This document shows, piece by piece, positions 51,667 to 60,711 of a stretch of DNA of 64,000 bases (the stretch's first letter is position 1; every line of letters begins with the position of its first letter). This stretch comes from Yoonia vestfoldensis DSM 16212 (GTDB lineage: Bacteria; Pseudomonadota; Alphaproteobacteria; Rhodobacterales; Rhodobacteraceae). The notes beneath the pieces are model-generated. The model was given only the letters and a program-made list of their open reading frames with translations, was not told where the DNA came from and made no database searches. The stretch spans positions 186,001 through 250,000 of the forward strand of contig NZ_KB907976.1 of NCBI RefSeq assembly GCF_000382265.1, written 5' to 3'. The position numbers and the translations under genes are program-made.

Positions 51667-51674
51667 TTGACATA

Positions 51675-51692
51675 TGTAAACTAAAATAGACA
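51675..51692. promoter_or_regulatory. PpsR/CrtJ-type operator, site 2 (crtD/crtE)
   Basis: An exact TGT-N12-ACA palindrome (TGTAAACTAAAATAGACA) 8 bases after site 1. Such paired sites allow cooperative binding. A TTGACA at 51667-51672, reading toward crtE, lies between the two and could be its -35 element. Confidence 0.8.
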
Positions 51693-51719
51693 GTATGGAA
51701 GCAAGATAGGACGCATGCC

Positions 51720-52601
51720 ATGAAAATCTCTGACCGCATCGAAACGACCATGACCGCTGCCATCGCGCAGGGACAGGGTGGTATGGCCCCTCCCAAACTT
51801 GCAGCGGCGTTGAATTATGCCGTCACGCCGGGTGGCGCGCGGATCAGGCCGACGATTCTGACAAGCGTTGCGATGGCCTGTGGTGACGACCGGCCTGCCC
51901 TGACGAATGCGGCAGCCGTGGCGCTGGAACTCGTGCATTGCGCGAGCCTCGTGCATGACGATCTGCCTTGTTTCGACGATGCCGACATGCGCCGTGGCAA
52001 GCCGGCGCTGCACCGGGCATTTTCCGAACCTTTGGCCGTGTTGACGGGCGATAGCCTGATTATCATGGGGTTTCACGTGCTTGCGCGGGCGGCGGGTGAC
52101 GCGCCTGGGCGCGCGATCACGCTGCTGGATATTCTGGGCACCCGCACGGGGATGCCGTTCGGTATTTGCGCCGGACAGGGCTGGGAAAGCGAAAGCCAGA
52201 TTGATCTGTCTGCCTATCATCAGGCCAAAACGGGGGCCTTGTTCATTGCGGCGACCCAGATGGGTGCTGTCGCTGCCGGACAAGAGGCCGAGCCGTGGGC
52301 CGAACTTGGTGCCCGCATCGGCGAAGCGTTTCAGGTCGCGGACGACTTGCGCGATGCGCTTTGCGATGATGCGACACTGGGCAAGCCTGCGGGTCAGGAC
52401 GATCTGCACGGGCGGCCAAATGCCGTCGCCGTCTATGGTGTGCAGGGTGCGGTCAAGCGGTTCGACGACATCCTTGGCGGTGCGATTTCATCAATTCCCG
52501 CCTGCCCGGGAGAGGCGGCACTCGCCCAGATGGTGCGCGCCTATGCCGATAAACTGGTGCCCGCAGGGGCGCGTGACCGGCGCACCGTTCCGGGCGAATA
52601 A
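51720..52601 (+). CDS. crtE: Geranylgeranyl diphosphate synthase CrtE
   Basis: 293 residues. It condenses IPP with FPP to give GGPP, used for carotenoids and for the phytyl tail of bacteriochlorophyll. The first Asp-rich motif is VHDDLPCFDDADMRRGKP and the second is FQVADDLRD, both complete. The substrate Lys/Arg region GGARIRP is present. Its stop shares TAATG with the start of crtF. It heads the crtE-crtF unit under the divergent promoter with two PpsR-type sites. Confidence 0.94.
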   Translation: MKISDRIETTMTAAIAQGQGGMAPPKLAAALNYAVTPGGARIRPTILTSVAMACGDDRPALTNAAAVALELVHCASLVHDDLPCFDDADMRRGKPALHRAFSEPLAVLTGDSLIIMGFHVLARAAGDAPGRAITLLDILGTRTGMPFGICAGQGWESESQIDLSAYHQAKTGALFIAATQMGAVAAGQEAEPWAELGARIGEAFQVADDLRDALCDDATLGKPAGQDDLHGRPNAVAVYGVQGAVKRFDDILGGAISSIPACPGEAALAQMVRAYADKLVPAGARDRRTVPGE

Positions 52602-53740
52602 TGACGGATTCGGCGGTGACATTGCCGACGTCCGGGCCTGACCTTGATCGCCGGAGCGCGTCACGCCTGACGCAACTGGTTGCCTCGCCTTCCTTTCAGA
52701 AATGGGCCGCACGGTTTCCGCTGACACGCCGTCTTGTCCGGTCCGAAGGCCGCGCGATGTTCGATCTTGTCGCCGGGTTTTGCCATTCGCAGGTGCTCTA
52801 TGCGCTGGTGGCGCTGGAAATTCCAAAGGCTTTGCTGGCGCATGAATTGCCTCTTTCCGCGCTTGCGCTGCGGGGGCGGATGCCGCCCGACCGCATGGCT
52901 GTTCTGCTATCTGCGGCCGTGGCTCTGGGCCTGATCAAACAGCGCAAGTCCGGCCTTTATGCGCTGACCACGCGCGGCGCCGCGCTTGCGGGTGTGCCGG
53001 GCCTTGCAGGAATGATCGCGCATCATGACGTGCTTTACCGCGATCTGTCTGATCCGGTTGCGTTTTTTCGCGGCGAAGTCGAAACCGAGCTGGCCGATTT
53101 CTGGCCCTATGTCTTTGGCGCTGGTGCCGCGACCGACCCCGATAGCGCCGCCAAATATTCGCGCCTGATGGCGGACAGCCAGTTGCTGGTGGCAGATGAC
53201 ACGCTGGCGGCGGTCGATTTTCGCGGCGTGACACGGCTGATGGACGTTGGCGGCGGTACGGGCGCGTTCCTCGCGGCTGTCGGTGCAGTCTATCCAAAGC
53301 TGGCGATGACCCTGTTCGATCTGCCCGCTGTCGTCCCCGCCGCGCAGGACAGATTCGCATCCGCTGGGATGATCGACAGGGTGCAGATCACGCCGGGATC
53401 GTTCCGCGACCAACCGCTCCCGCAAGGGGCCGATATGATCAGCCTTGTCCGCGTGCTTTACGATCACAGCGATGACACTGTGGCAGATTTGCTTGCCGCC
53501 GCGCACGCTGCGCTGCCCATTGGCGGGCGCATTCTGATTTCGGAACCGATGACAGGGGGCGATGCACCGCACCGCGCCGGAGATGCCTATTTCGCGCTTT
53601 ATTGCATGGCGATGCGCACCGGGCGCGCACGGTCCGCGCACCAGATCGCAGCATTGTTGCAGGCGGCTGGTTTCACCCAGATTCGCGCACCGAAAGCGGC
53701 AAGACCGTTCATCACCTCTGTCGTTGAAGGTGTCAGGTAA
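52601..53740 (+). CDS. crtF: Demethylspheroidene O-methyltransferase CrtF
   Basis: 379 residues. A winged-helix dimerisation part (residues about 50-130) precedes the methyltransferase fold with motif I LMDVGGGTGAFLAAVGAVYP, then TLFDLPAVVPAA and RVLYDHSDDTVADLLAAAHAAL. This is the O-methyltransferase-2 family, here methylating 1-hydroxycarotenoid in the spheroidene pathway. Its last codons overlap the first bchC operator (53731-53748). Confidence 0.93.
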   Translation: MTDSAVTLPTSGPDLDRRSASRLTQLVASPSFQKWAARFPLTRRLVRSEGRAMFDLVAGFCHSQVLYALVALEIPKALLAHELPLSALALRGRMPPDRMAVLLSAAVALGLIKQRKSGLYALTTRGAALAGVPGLAGMIAHHDVLYRDLSDPVAFFRGEVETELADFWPYVFGAGAATDPDSAAKYSRLMADSQLLVADDTLAAVDFRGVTRLMDVGGGTGAFLAAVGAVYPKLAMTLFDLPAVVPAAQDRFASAGMIDRVQITPGSFRDQPLPQGADMISLVRVLYDHSDDTVADLLAAAHAALPIGGRILISEPMTGGDAPHRAGDAYFALYCMAMRTGRARSAHQIAALLQAAGFTQIRAPKAARPFITSVVEGVR

Positions 53741-53748
53741 AGTTTACA
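53731..53748. promoter_or_regulatory. PpsR/CrtJ-type operator, site 1 (bchC)
   Basis: Exact TGT-N12-ACA (TGTCAGGTAAAGTTTACA), overlapping the last codons of crtF. It pairs with the site at 53756-53773, as known for bchC promoters of Rhodobacter. Confidence 0.82.
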
Positions 53749-53755
53749 CCTGTGG

Positions 53756-53773
53756 TGTCTAAATGAATTGACA
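53756..53773. promoter_or_regulatory. PpsR/CrtJ-type operator, site 2 (bchC)
   Basis: Exact TGT-N12-ACA (TGTCTAAATGAATTGACA), 7 bases after site 1. It includes the TTGACA that is the likely -35 element of bchC, so binding would block polymerase directly. Confidence 0.85.
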
Positions 53774-53795
53774 CCGTCCAGCAAAAAGCTACACT
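53768..53795 (+). promoter_or_regulatory. Predicted sigma-70 promoter of bchC
   Basis: TTGACA (53768-53773) and TACACT (53790-53795) spaced by 16 bases, 63 bases upstream of the bchC start. The -35 element lies within a PpsR-type site. Confidence 0.65.
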
Positions 53796-53858
53796 CATAC
53801 CAAGGCGACGCACTACCGACTGGTCACACCGACCCGGACGCATCGCAGGAGAGCGTAA

Positions 53859-54797
53859 GTGGAAACAACGGCCGTCATATTGTCAGCGCCCCGCAAGCTG
53901 GGCCTCGCCTCGGTGGGAATCACCCCGCCGTCGCGTGATGATGTGGTCGTTCAGATCCGCTATTCCGGCATTTCGACCGGTACCGAAAAACTGTTCTGGT
54001 CCGGCGAGATGCCTCCGTTCCCCGGTATGGGGTATCCATTGATCCCCGGCTATGAGGCCGCGGGCGAAGTGGTCGAAGCTGGCGCAGACAGCGGCTACCG
54101 TGTGGGCGAGCATGTCTTTGTCCCCGGTGCCAATTGTTATGAAGGCGCGTTCGGCCTGTTCGGTGCTGCCGCGCAGACCATCGTGACCAAGGCATCCCGC
54201 GTGACCCGCATCGACCGAGGTCTTGGGGCGGGCGGCGCATTGCTGGCGCTGGCGGCGACGGCCCGTCACGCCATGGCTGGCCCCAACAAATCGGTGCCTG
54301 ATCTGATCATTGGTCATGGCGTTCTGGGTCGCTTGCTTGCCCGACTGACCATTGCTGCGGGCGCCCCTGCCCCGACGGTTTGGGAAGTGAACCCCATCCG
54401 CATGGCGGGCGCACAGGGCTATCAGGTGCTGACCCCCGAAACAGATACCCGCCGCGATTACACATCCATCTATGATGCATCGGGTCGTGGCGATCTGTTG
54501 AACGACTGGATCGGCCGCATCGCCAAAGGCGGAGAGATCGTCCTGGCCGGGTTTTACACCGCGCCGCTGCAATTCGCCTTTCCGCCCGCCTTCATGAAAG
54601 AGGCGCGGTTCCGCATCAGTTCCGAATGGACTGCCGACGATATGACCGCCACCCGCGCGCTGGCCGAAAACGGCACGCTGCAGCTGGGCGATCTGATTAC
54701 ACACGAACAAGCCGCCGAAACCGCGCCTGCCGCCTATGAAACGGCGTTCAGCGATCCGGCTTGCCTGAAAATGATTTTGAACTGGGGGACCGCATGA
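53859..54797 (+). CDS. bchC: Bacteriochlorophyllide 3-hydroxyethyl dehydrogenase BchC
   Basis: 312 residues, zinc-free medium-chain dehydrogenase fold ([43 protein letters not shown] for NAD). It oxidises the C3 hydroxyethyl group to acetyl in bacteriochlorophyll a synthesis. GTG start at 53859 with CAGGAGAG upstream. Its TGA overlaps the bchX ATG. First gene after the double PpsR-type operator. Confidence 0.94.
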   Translation: METTAVILSAPRKLGLASVGITPPSRDDVVVQIRYSGISTGTEKLFWSGEMPPFPGMGYPLIPGYEAAGEVVEAGADSGYRVGEHVFVPGANCYEGAFGLFGAAAQTIVTKASRVTRIDRGLGAGGALLALAATARHAMAGPNKSVPDLIIGHGVLGRLLARLTIAAGAPAPTVWEVNPIRMAGAQGYQVLTPETDTRRDYTSIYDASGRGDLLNDWIGRIAKGGEIVLAGFYTAPLQFAFPPAFMKEARFRISSEWTADDMTATRALAENGTLQLGDLITHEQAAETAPAAYETAFSDPACLKMILNWGTA

Positions 54798-55798
54798 AAG
54801 ACGACGTACCTAACCTGAAGGATTTCGATCAGCGCCTGCGCGATGAAGCCCACGAGGAACCATCGCTGGAAGTGCCAAGCGGTCCGCCCACATCGAAAAC
54901 CCAGATCATCGCGATCTATGGCAAAGGCGGGATCGGCAAGTCGTTCACGCTTGCCAACCTGTCCCACATGATGGCCGAAATGGGCAAGCGCGTCTTGCTG
55001 ATCGGTTGTGACCCGAAATCCGACACTACAAGCCTGCTGTTTGGTGGCAAGGCATGCCCCACGATCATTGAAACATCTGCGAAAAAGAAGCTAGCGGGCG
55101 AAGAGGTTGCCATTGGCGACGTCTGTTTCAAGCGCGGTGGCGTTTTTGCCATGGAACTGGGCGGGCCAGAGGTTGGCCGTGGTTGCGGCGGTCGCGGGAT
55201 CATCCACGGGTTTGAATTGCTGGAAAAGCTCGGGTTCCATGACTGGGATTTTGATTATGTCCTGCTGGACTTTCTGGGTGATGTGGTTTGCGGCGGCTTC
55301 GGTCTGCCGATCGCGCGCGATATGGCGCAGAAAGTTATCTTGGTAGCCTCAAATGATCTCCAATCGCTTTACGTTGCTAACAATGTCTGCTCGGCAGTCG
55401 AATATTTCCGAAAACTTGGTGGTAACGTTGGGGTCGCTGGACTTGTCATCAACAAAGATGACGGAAGTGGGGAGGCGCAGGCTTTCGCCAAGGCTGTTAG
55501 CATACCTGTCCTTGCTGCAATCCCGCAAGATGACGACCTGAGGAAGAAATCAGCGAATTATGTGATTGTCGGCACATACGAAAGTCAGTGGGGTCCCATG
55601 TTCGTTGGTCTTGCAGAAGCCGTCGGCATCGCCCCACCAGTGCGTCCAAACCCGCTGGATCAAGACGGCCTGCTGGGTCTTTTCGATGCCAAGGACACAG
55701 GTGGCGACTACAAGCTTGTTCCGGCCACTGATGTCGACATGCGAGGCAAGAATGCACTGCCCAAAGAAAGCCTGGAGGTCATTTACGATGACGCCTGA
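54794..55798 (+). CDS. bchX: Chlorophyllide a reductase iron protein BchX
   Basis: 334 residues, NifH-like. P-loop [11 protein letters not shown], the 4Fe-4S cysteines in GRGCGGRGI and [10 protein letters not shown], and switch segment GCDPKSDTT. It passes electrons to BchYZ to reduce ring B of chlorophyllide a. The part from about 55335 to 55640 has visibly lower GC and codons rare in the window (ttg gta, tca aat, ata cct, agg aag), although the protein stays conserved. Its stop overlaps the ATG of a 45-codon gene, and ATGACGCCTGA there recurs at the bchY start. Confidence 0.95.
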   Translation: MKDDVPNLKDFDQRLRDEAHEEPSLEVPSGPPTSKTQIIAIYGKGGIGKSFTLANLSHMMAEMGKRVLLIGCDPKSDTTSLLFGGKACPTIIETSAKKKLAGEEVAIGDVCFKRGGVFAMELGGPEVGRGCGGRGIIHGFELLEKLGFHDWDFDYVLLDFLGDVVCGGFGLPIARDMAQKVILVASNDLQSLYVANNVCSAVEYFRKLGGNVGVAGLVINKDDGSGEAQAFAKAVSIPVLAAIPQDDDLRKKSANYVIVGTYESQWGPMFVGLAEAVGIAPPVRPNPLDQDGLLGLFDAKDTGGDYKLVPATDVDMRGKNALPKESLEVIYDDA

Positions 55799-55925
55799 GC
55801 CATCCCGCAAAATCCGCGACGAAGTGCGCCAGATGCTGTCCAGCGCCCGCCCCGAACAATTGCAACGGCTGCTTGCCGATATCGCCCGCGTTCCAGTGAA
55901 GGGGGTGCAACGCTATGACGCCTGA
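55788..55925 (+). CDS. Small 45-residue protein encoded between bchX and bchY
   Basis: Encodes [16 protein letters not shown] and, further on, EQLQRLLADIARVPVKG, ending QRYDA. It is charged and helix-forming, with no membrane segment. GGAGGT lies 7 bases before the ATG, a better ribosome site than bchY has. It overlaps bchX by 11 bases and bchY by 11 bases, so it fills the whole gap and probably couples their translation. The family is not recognised. It could be a small assembly factor for the reductase or a leader only for coupling. Confidence 0.6.
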   Translation: MTPEPSRKIRDEVRQMLSSARPEQLQRLLADIARVPVKGVQRYDA

Positions 55926-57501
55926 TTCACAGACCAAGGGTTACGAAGTCGGCTATGACGACGCGGGCAATGTCCGCATCATCGAAGGCGACGCAGTTGA
56001 AGCGACACCTGAAGTCGCACAGACGGCGCTTGCGGGCGGCTGTTCGTCCGGTGGCACGATGAAAGATGCGGCGCGCGCTGCGGGCAAGTCCGACATTCTG
56101 GACCAATATGCCAAGGACTATCCGCAAGGACCACATGACCAGCCACAGTCGATGTGTCCAGCCTTTGGATCTTTGCGTGTGGGTCTGCGGATGAAACGTG
56201 TGGCGACGATCCTGTCGGGGTCCGCTTGTTGCGTTTACGGCCTAACCTTTGTGTCGCATTTCTATGGTGCGCGCCGGTCGGTGGGCTATGTGCCGTTCAA
56301 TTCGGAATCCCTGGTCACCGGCAAACTGTTCGAGGATATCCGCGAAAGCGTACATGAAATGGCCGATCCCGAACGCTATGACGCGATCGTGGTGACGAAC
56401 CTGTGCGTGCCGACAGCATCTGGCGTGCCGCTGCGGTTGCTGCCGCGCGAGATCAACGGTGTGCGGATCGTGGGCATCGATGTCCCCGGTTTTGGAATTC
56501 CCACCCACGCCGAGGCCAAGGACGTTCTGGCCGGCGCGATGCTGAATTACGCCCGAGACGAGATCAAGGCAGGCCCCGTTGCCCGCCCAGTCGGTGGTAA
56601 ATCTGCCCGGCCGACCGTCGCATTGTTGGGCGAAATGTTTCCGGCCGACCCGATGATGATCGGTGCGATGCTTGCCCCCATGGGACTGGCCGCCGGCCCT
56701 GTGGTGCCGACCCGCGAATGGCGCGAGCTTTATGCAGCGCTTGATTGCGGTGTCGCTGCTGCGATTCATCCGTTCTATACAGCCGCTATTCGCGAATTTC
56801 AGGCCGCTGGACGCAAGATTGTCGGATCTGCGCCTGTGGGCCGTGACGGCACTGCCGCGTGGCTTGCCGCGATCGGCGATGCCTACAACGTCAGCCCAGA
56901 CCAGATAGCCGCCGCGCAAAATGCATTTTTGCCTGCGATAACTGGCGCTTTGGCTGGGTCGCAGATCAAGGGCACAGTCACCTTGTCAGGTTACGAAGGC
57001 TCTGAATTGCTGGTCGCGCGGTTGCTGATCGAAAGCGGTGCCGATGTGCCTTACGTCGGCACCGCCTGCCCGAAAACACCGTGGTCTGCGGATGATGCCG
57101 CATGGCTCGAAAGCCGTGGCGTGAAGGTCAAATATCGTGCGTCGCTTGAGGATGATCTGGCCGCCGTTGACGCAATCAACCCCGATCTGGCGATCGGCAC
57201 CACGCCTGTGGTGCAACACGCCAAGGAACGCGGCACTCCAGCGCTTTATTTCACCAACCTGATTTCGGCGCGTCCTCTGATGGGGCCTGCCGGTGCCGGA
57301 TCGCTGGCGCAGGTCGTCAATGCCGCAATCGCGGGCAAGGAAAAAATGGACACGATGCGCGCTTTTTTCGAAGGTGTGGGCCATGGCGATACTGCCGGTG
57401 TCTGGGAAGGCGCGCCCAACCTGCGCCCCGATTTCCGTGCGATGCATCAGAAAAAGCTCGACAAGCAGGCGCGTGCAGCTGCGGCGGAGCAGATGATATG
57501 A
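55915..57501 (+). CDS. bchY: Chlorophyllide a reductase subunit BchY
   Basis: 528 residues. Conserved [16 protein letters not shown] and [20 protein letters not shown] hold cluster cysteines; [16 protein letters not shown] and [17 protein letters not shown] are typical (I/V differences aside). With BchZ it forms the NifDK-like catalytic unit. The first about 40 residues ([15 protein letters not shown] onwards) precede the usual [17 protein letters not shown] start and may be an extension. ATG at 55915 shares 11 bases with the small upstream gene. Confidence 0.95.
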   Translation: MTPDSQTKGYEVGYDDAGNVRIIEGDAVEATPEVAQTALAGGCSSGGTMKDAARAAGKSDILDQYAKDYPQGPHDQPQSMCPAFGSLRVGLRMKRVATILSGSACCVYGLTFVSHFYGARRSVGYVPFNSESLVTGKLFEDIRESVHEMADPERYDAIVVTNLCVPTASGVPLRLLPREINGVRIVGIDVPGFGIPTHAEAKDVLAGAMLNYARDEIKAGPVARPVGGKSARPTVALLGEMFPADPMMIGAMLAPMGLAAGPVVPTREWRELYAALDCGVAAAIHPFYTAAIREFQAAGRKIVGSAPVGRDGTAAWLAAIGDAYNVSPDQIAAAQNAFLPAITGALAGSQIKGTVTLSGYEGSELLVARLLIESGADVPYVGTACPKTPWSADDAAWLESRGVKVKYRASLEDDLAAVDAINPDLAIGTTPVVQHAKERGTPALYFTNLISARPLMGPAGAGSLAQVVNAAIAGKEKMDTMRAFFEGVGHGDTAGVWEGAPNLRPDFRAMHQKKLDKQARAAAAEQMI

Positions 57502-57521
57502 TGGCGCTTGTGGCATATGTT

Positions 57522-57579
57522 GGAGGGGGCGCTGCCCCCGCTTCGCTCCCCCGGGATATTTGGGCTCGGAAGATGGGGG
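57522..57579 (+). repeat. Rhodobacteraceae-type intergenic repeat before bchZ (copy 2)
   Basis: A hairpin GGGGGC-GCT-GCCCCC (57525-57539) followed by CTTCGCTCCCCC and the block at 57551-57575 that matches the block at 1875-1899 (23 of 25 bases). Its end (GATGGGGGG) also supplies the ribosome site of bchZ. Confidence 0.7.
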
Positions 57580-57586
57580 GCCTGTC

Positions 57587-59047
57587 ATGCTGATCATGGA
57601 TCATGACCGGGCGGGCGGCTATTGGGGTGCTGTTTATGCGTTCTGTGCCGTCAAAGGGTTGCAGGTCGTCATCGACGGGCCTGTCGGGTGTGAAAACCTC
57701 CCGGTGACGTCGGTGTTGCATTACACCGATGGTTTGCCGCCGCATGAATTGCCGATTGTGGTAACGGGTCTGGGCGAGACCGAGATGGGCGAAGGCACCG
57801 AGGCTGCGATGAAACGCGCCTGGGAGGTGCTTGATCCGGCGCTGCCCGCCGTGGTCGTCACAGGGTCGATTGCCGAGATGATCGGTGGTGGCGTGACGCC
57901 CCAAGGCACCAATATCCAGCGGTTCCTGCCGCGCACGATTGACGAAGATCAATGGGAAGCCGCCGACCGCGCGATGACATGGATCTTCACCGAATTCGGC
58001 ATGACCAAGGGCCGGATGCCGCCTGAAAAGAAGCGGATCGAAGGCGATGCGCCCCGCGTCAATATCCTTGGGCCGATGTATGGCGCGTTTAACATGCCGT
58101 CCGATCTGGCCGAGATCCGGCGCCTGATCGAAGGCATCGGTGCCGAGGTGAATATGGTGATGCCTTTGGGTGCCCATGTGGCCGAGATGCGCAATCTGGT
58201 GAATGCGGATGTGAATATCTGCATGTACCGCGAATTCGGACGCGGCTTGTGCGAGGTCCTGGGCAAGCCCTATCTGCAAGCGCCGTTCGGGATTGATTCC
58301 ACCACAAAGTTCCTGCGCAAGCTGGGCGAATTGACGGGGCTGGACCCCGAGCCGTTCATCGAGCGCGAGAAACATTCGACCATCAAACCCGTCTGGGATC
58401 TGTGGCGGTCGGTCACGCAGGATTTCTTTGCCACGGCGGAATTCGCGATTGTCGCGAACGAAACCTATGCCCGTGGCATCCGGCATTATCTGGAAGGTGA
58501 TCTGGGCTTTCCCTGCGCCTTTGCCGTCGCACGTTGCCGCGGCAAGAAGACCAACAACGACGAAGTCCGCGCGATGCTGCATAGCAAACGCCCACTAATC
58601 GTCATGGGGTCGATCAATGAAAAGATGTATCTGGCCGAAATGAAGGCCGGACATGGGCCAAGCCCCGTGTTCATCCCCGCCAGTTTCCCCGGTGCCGCGA
58701 TAAGGCGCGCCACGGGCACGCCCTTCATGGGCTATGCCGGTGCGACCTATGTGCTGCAAGAGGTGTGCAATGGCTTGTTCGATGCCTTGTTCCATATCCT
58801 GCCGCTTGGCACCGACATGGACAGAACCGACGCCACCCTGACGCCTTTGCGCCGTGATTTCCCGTGGGACGCGGATGCGCAGGCCAAGCTCGACGAGATC
58901 GTGGCGACACACCCGATCCTCACACGTATTTCCGCCGCCAAGTCCCTGCGCGATGCCGCAGAGCGGGCGGCGCTCGACGCCGGCAACGACAGGGTCGTGC
59001 TGGAGACCGTCGAAACACTGCAACCATCCTCGGGAGGACGCAAATGA
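57587..59047 (+). CDS. bchZ: Chlorophyllide a reductase subunit BchZ
   Basis: 486 residues starting [46 protein letters not shown] and [18 protein letters not shown] are diagnostic. NifK-like partner of BchY. The ATG at 57587 was preferred to a TTG at 57560, since the latter would start inside the repeat. Unlike the other genes of the cluster it is separated from its predecessor (85 bases) by that repeat. Its TGA overlaps the pufQ ATG. Confidence 0.95.
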   Translation: MLIMDHDRAGGYWGAVYAFCAVKGLQVVIDGPVGCENLPVTSVLHYTDGLPPHELPIVVTGLGETEMGEGTEAAMKRAWEVLDPALPAVVVTGSIAEMIGGGVTPQGTNIQRFLPRTIDEDQWEAADRAMTWIFTEFGMTKGRMPPEKKRIEGDAPRVNILGPMYGAFNMPSDLAEIRRLIEGIGAEVNMVMPLGAHVAEMRNLVNADVNICMYREFGRGLCEVLGKPYLQAPFGIDSTTKFLRKLGELTGLDPEPFIEREKHSTIKPVWDLWRSVTQDFFATAEFAIVANETYARGIRHYLEGDLGFPCAFAVARCRGKKTNNDEVRAMLHSKRPLIVMGSINEKMYLAEMKAGHGPSPVFIPASFPGAAIRRATGTPFMGYAGATYVLQEVCNGLFDALFHILPLGTDMDRTDATLTPLRRDFPWDADAQAKLDEIVATHPILTRISAAKSLRDAAERAALDAGNDRVVLETVETLQPSSGGRK

Positions 59048-59268
59048 CCGATTTCACCACAGACGCACCGATTGCACGGGCGCGGCACACGGCCCCGAAA
59101 CGGGAATATTACGCGTATTTCGCGCTGATCTTTGTGGCGACCCTGCCGCTGGCGATCCTGACATGGGTGCTGTTCGCGGCACGCCGGATGGAATTGCCGG
59201 AACATGGCCCGATCGCCAAGGCCTGGACCCAGGCGCGCATCATCACGCCGCATATCTTCAACGCATGA
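59044..59268 (+). CDS. pufQ: Puf operon protein PufQ
   Basis: 74 residues with one membrane helix ([20 protein letters not shown]). The C-terminal [18 protein letters not shown] is the PufQ pattern. PufQ stimulates bacteriochlorophyll formation, possibly as a carrier of intermediates. ATGA overlap with bchZ, so it is transcribed from the bch genes as well as from any puf promoter. Confidence 0.92.
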   Translation: MTDFTTDAPIARARHTAPKREYYAYFALIFVATLPLAILTWVLFAARRMELPEHGPIAKAWTQARIITPHIFNA

Positions 59269-59285
59269 AGACGCGGCACGACATT

Positions 59286-59388
59286 TGTCCTGAAAAGGAC
59301 ATCAAGACATTCGTCATTCCCCCCCGGGATGACGGATTGGGGCAGAGGACAAGCTTCTGTCGTAACCCGGCCGCGGGGGCTGCGCGGC
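59286..59388 (+). promoter_or_regulatory. Structured puf leader with three RNA hairpins
   Basis: Between pufQ and pufB (147 bases) are three hairpins: TGTCCT-GAAA-AGGACA (59286-59301), a GTCAT/ATGAC stem around a C-run near 59312-59333, and GCCGCG-N7-CGCGGC (59370-59388). In Rhodobacter the pufBA 5' region is processed and stabilised by such structures (known). Confidence 0.6.
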
Positions 59389-59415
59389 GTCAGTATTCTA
59401 TTTTGGAGACAAAAC

Positions 59416-59571
59416 ATGGCTGACAAATCCGACCTGTCCTTCACAGGTCTCACTGATGAGCAAGCGCAAGAGCTGCACTCAGTCTATATGAGCGGGTTTA
59501 CGATCTTCACGATCGTGGCCGTCGTCGCGCATATTCTGACGTACATCAAGCTGCCTTGGTTCAACTGGTAA
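59416..59571 (+). CDS. pufB: Light-harvesting LH1 beta subunit PufB
   Basis: 51 residues. N-terminal polar part [17 protein letters not shown], one helix with the bacteriochlorophyll-binding His in [16 protein letters not shown]. The ATG is 5 bases after TGGAGAC. First of the pufBALMX genes and expected at high level. Confidence 0.96.
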   Translation: MADKSDLSFTGLTDEQAQELHSVYMSGFTIFTIVAVVAHILTYIKLPWFNW

Positions 59572-59588
59572 GAAGAGGAACATATCAA

Positions 59589-59744
59589 ATGGCACAGTTC
59601 TACAAGATCTGGCTGGTTTTCGACCCTCGCCGCGTTTTCGTGGCACAGGGCGTATTCCTGTTCCTGCTGGCAGCGATGATTCACCTCGTCCTGCTGAGCA
59701 ACGAAAGCACAAACTGGTTCCAGCTGGCCTTTGGCGGCATGTAA
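59589..59744 (+). CDS. pufA: Light-harvesting LH1 alpha subunit PufA
   Basis: 51 residues. [16 protein letters not shown] is the N-terminal amphipathic part; the bacteriochlorophyll His is in [20 protein letters not shown] precedes the ATG. A stable hairpin follows the gene before pufL. Confidence 0.96.
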   Translation: MAQFYKIWLVFDPRRVFVAQGVFLFLLAAMIHLVLLSNESTNWFQLAFGGM

Positions 59745-59768
59745 TCCGTTTTTCGCATAACATCGCTA

Positions 59769-59791
59769 CGGGCGGGACTTTGATCCGCCCG
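59769..59791 (+). promoter_or_regulatory. pufA-pufL intercistronic hairpin
   Basis: CGGGCGG-N9-CCGCCCG in the 123-base gap after pufA, without T-run. In Rhodobacter the hairpin at this place protects the pufBA segment from 3' decay, giving excess LH1 over reaction centre (known); here position and form agree. Confidence 0.75.
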
Positions 59792-59867
59792 CGGCAAACA
59801 TCGACATCGACGATCACAGGGCGCACCCGAACGGGGATGCAGGGCCTGTATTATATGGAGTAGGAAG

Positions 59868-60698
59868 ATGGCACAGCTCAGCTTCGAAAGAAAATACCGG
59901 GTCCGTGGCGGGACATTGGTAGGCGGAGATCTGTTCGACTTTTGGGTGGGGCCATTTTATGTTGGCTTCTTCGGGGTCACGACGTTCTTTTTCGCCGTCC
60001 TTGGGACAATCTTGATTTTTTATGGGGCCAGCCAAGGCCCGACATGGAATCCGTGGCTGATCTCGATCGATCCGCCGCCACTTGAATACGGCCTTGGTGC
60101 CGCACCTTTGCTGGAAGGCGGATTGTGGCAGATCATCACGATCTGCGCGGTCGGCGCGTTCCTCAGCTGGATGATGCGCGAGGTTGAAATCTGTCGCAAA
60201 CTGGGCATCGGGTATCATGTGCCTTTTGCCTTCGGTGTCGCGATCTTTGCCTATGTCACGCTGGTCATCATCCGTCCGGTGCTGTTGGGGGCCTGGGGAC
60301 ATGCGTTTCCATATGGCATTTTCAGCCACCTCGATTGGGTGAACAACGTGGGCTATGCCTATGGCAACTTCCACTACAATCCGGCGCATATGGTCGCGAT
60401 CAGTTTCTTCTGGATCACGACGCTGGCGCTGGCGCTGCACGGGTCGCTTGTTCTGTCTGCCGTCAATCCCGGCAAGGGCAAGACCATCGGCACGCCCGAA
60501 CATGAAGACACCTATTTCCGCGATCTGATCGGCTATTCGATCGGGCCACTCGGCATTCACCGGCTGGGCCTGTTCCTTGCGCTGATGGCCGGTTTCTGGA
60601 GCGCAGTCTGTATCGTGATCTCGGGCACCATCTGGTTCCAGGAATGGATCGTCTGGTGGGACTGGTACTATGAACTGCCTTGGTGGGTAGACCTGTAG
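59868..60698 (+). CDS. pufL: Reaction centre L subunit PufL
   Basis: 276 residues, five membrane helices. Bacteriochlorophyll ligands in [14 protein letters not shown] and the special-pair His in NFHYNPAHM; non-haem iron ligands in ALHGSLVLS and GIHRLGLF. Full length, and no unusual substitution seen in the visible motifs. ATG after GTAGGAAG. Confidence 0.97.
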   Translation: MAQLSFERKYRVRGGTLVGGDLFDFWVGPFYVGFFGVTTFFFAVLGTILIFYGASQGPTWNPWLISIDPPPLEYGLGAAPLLEGGLWQIITICAVGAFLSWMMREVEICRKLGIGYHVPFAFGVAIFAYVTLVIIRPVLLGAWGHAFPYGIFSHLDWVNNVGYAYGNFHYNPAHMVAISFFWITTLALALHGSLVLSAVNPGKGKTIGTPEHEDTYFRDLIGYSIGPLGIHRLGLFLALMAGFWSAVCIVISGTIWFQEWIVWWDWYYELPWWVDL

Positions 60699-60711
60699 GA
60701 GGGTATGAAAA

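Noticed and set aside
57560..57586. TTG at 57560 as bchZ start
   Set aside because: It lies inside the dispersed repeat and adds residues absent from the family; the ATG at 57587 has a G-rich ribosome site.
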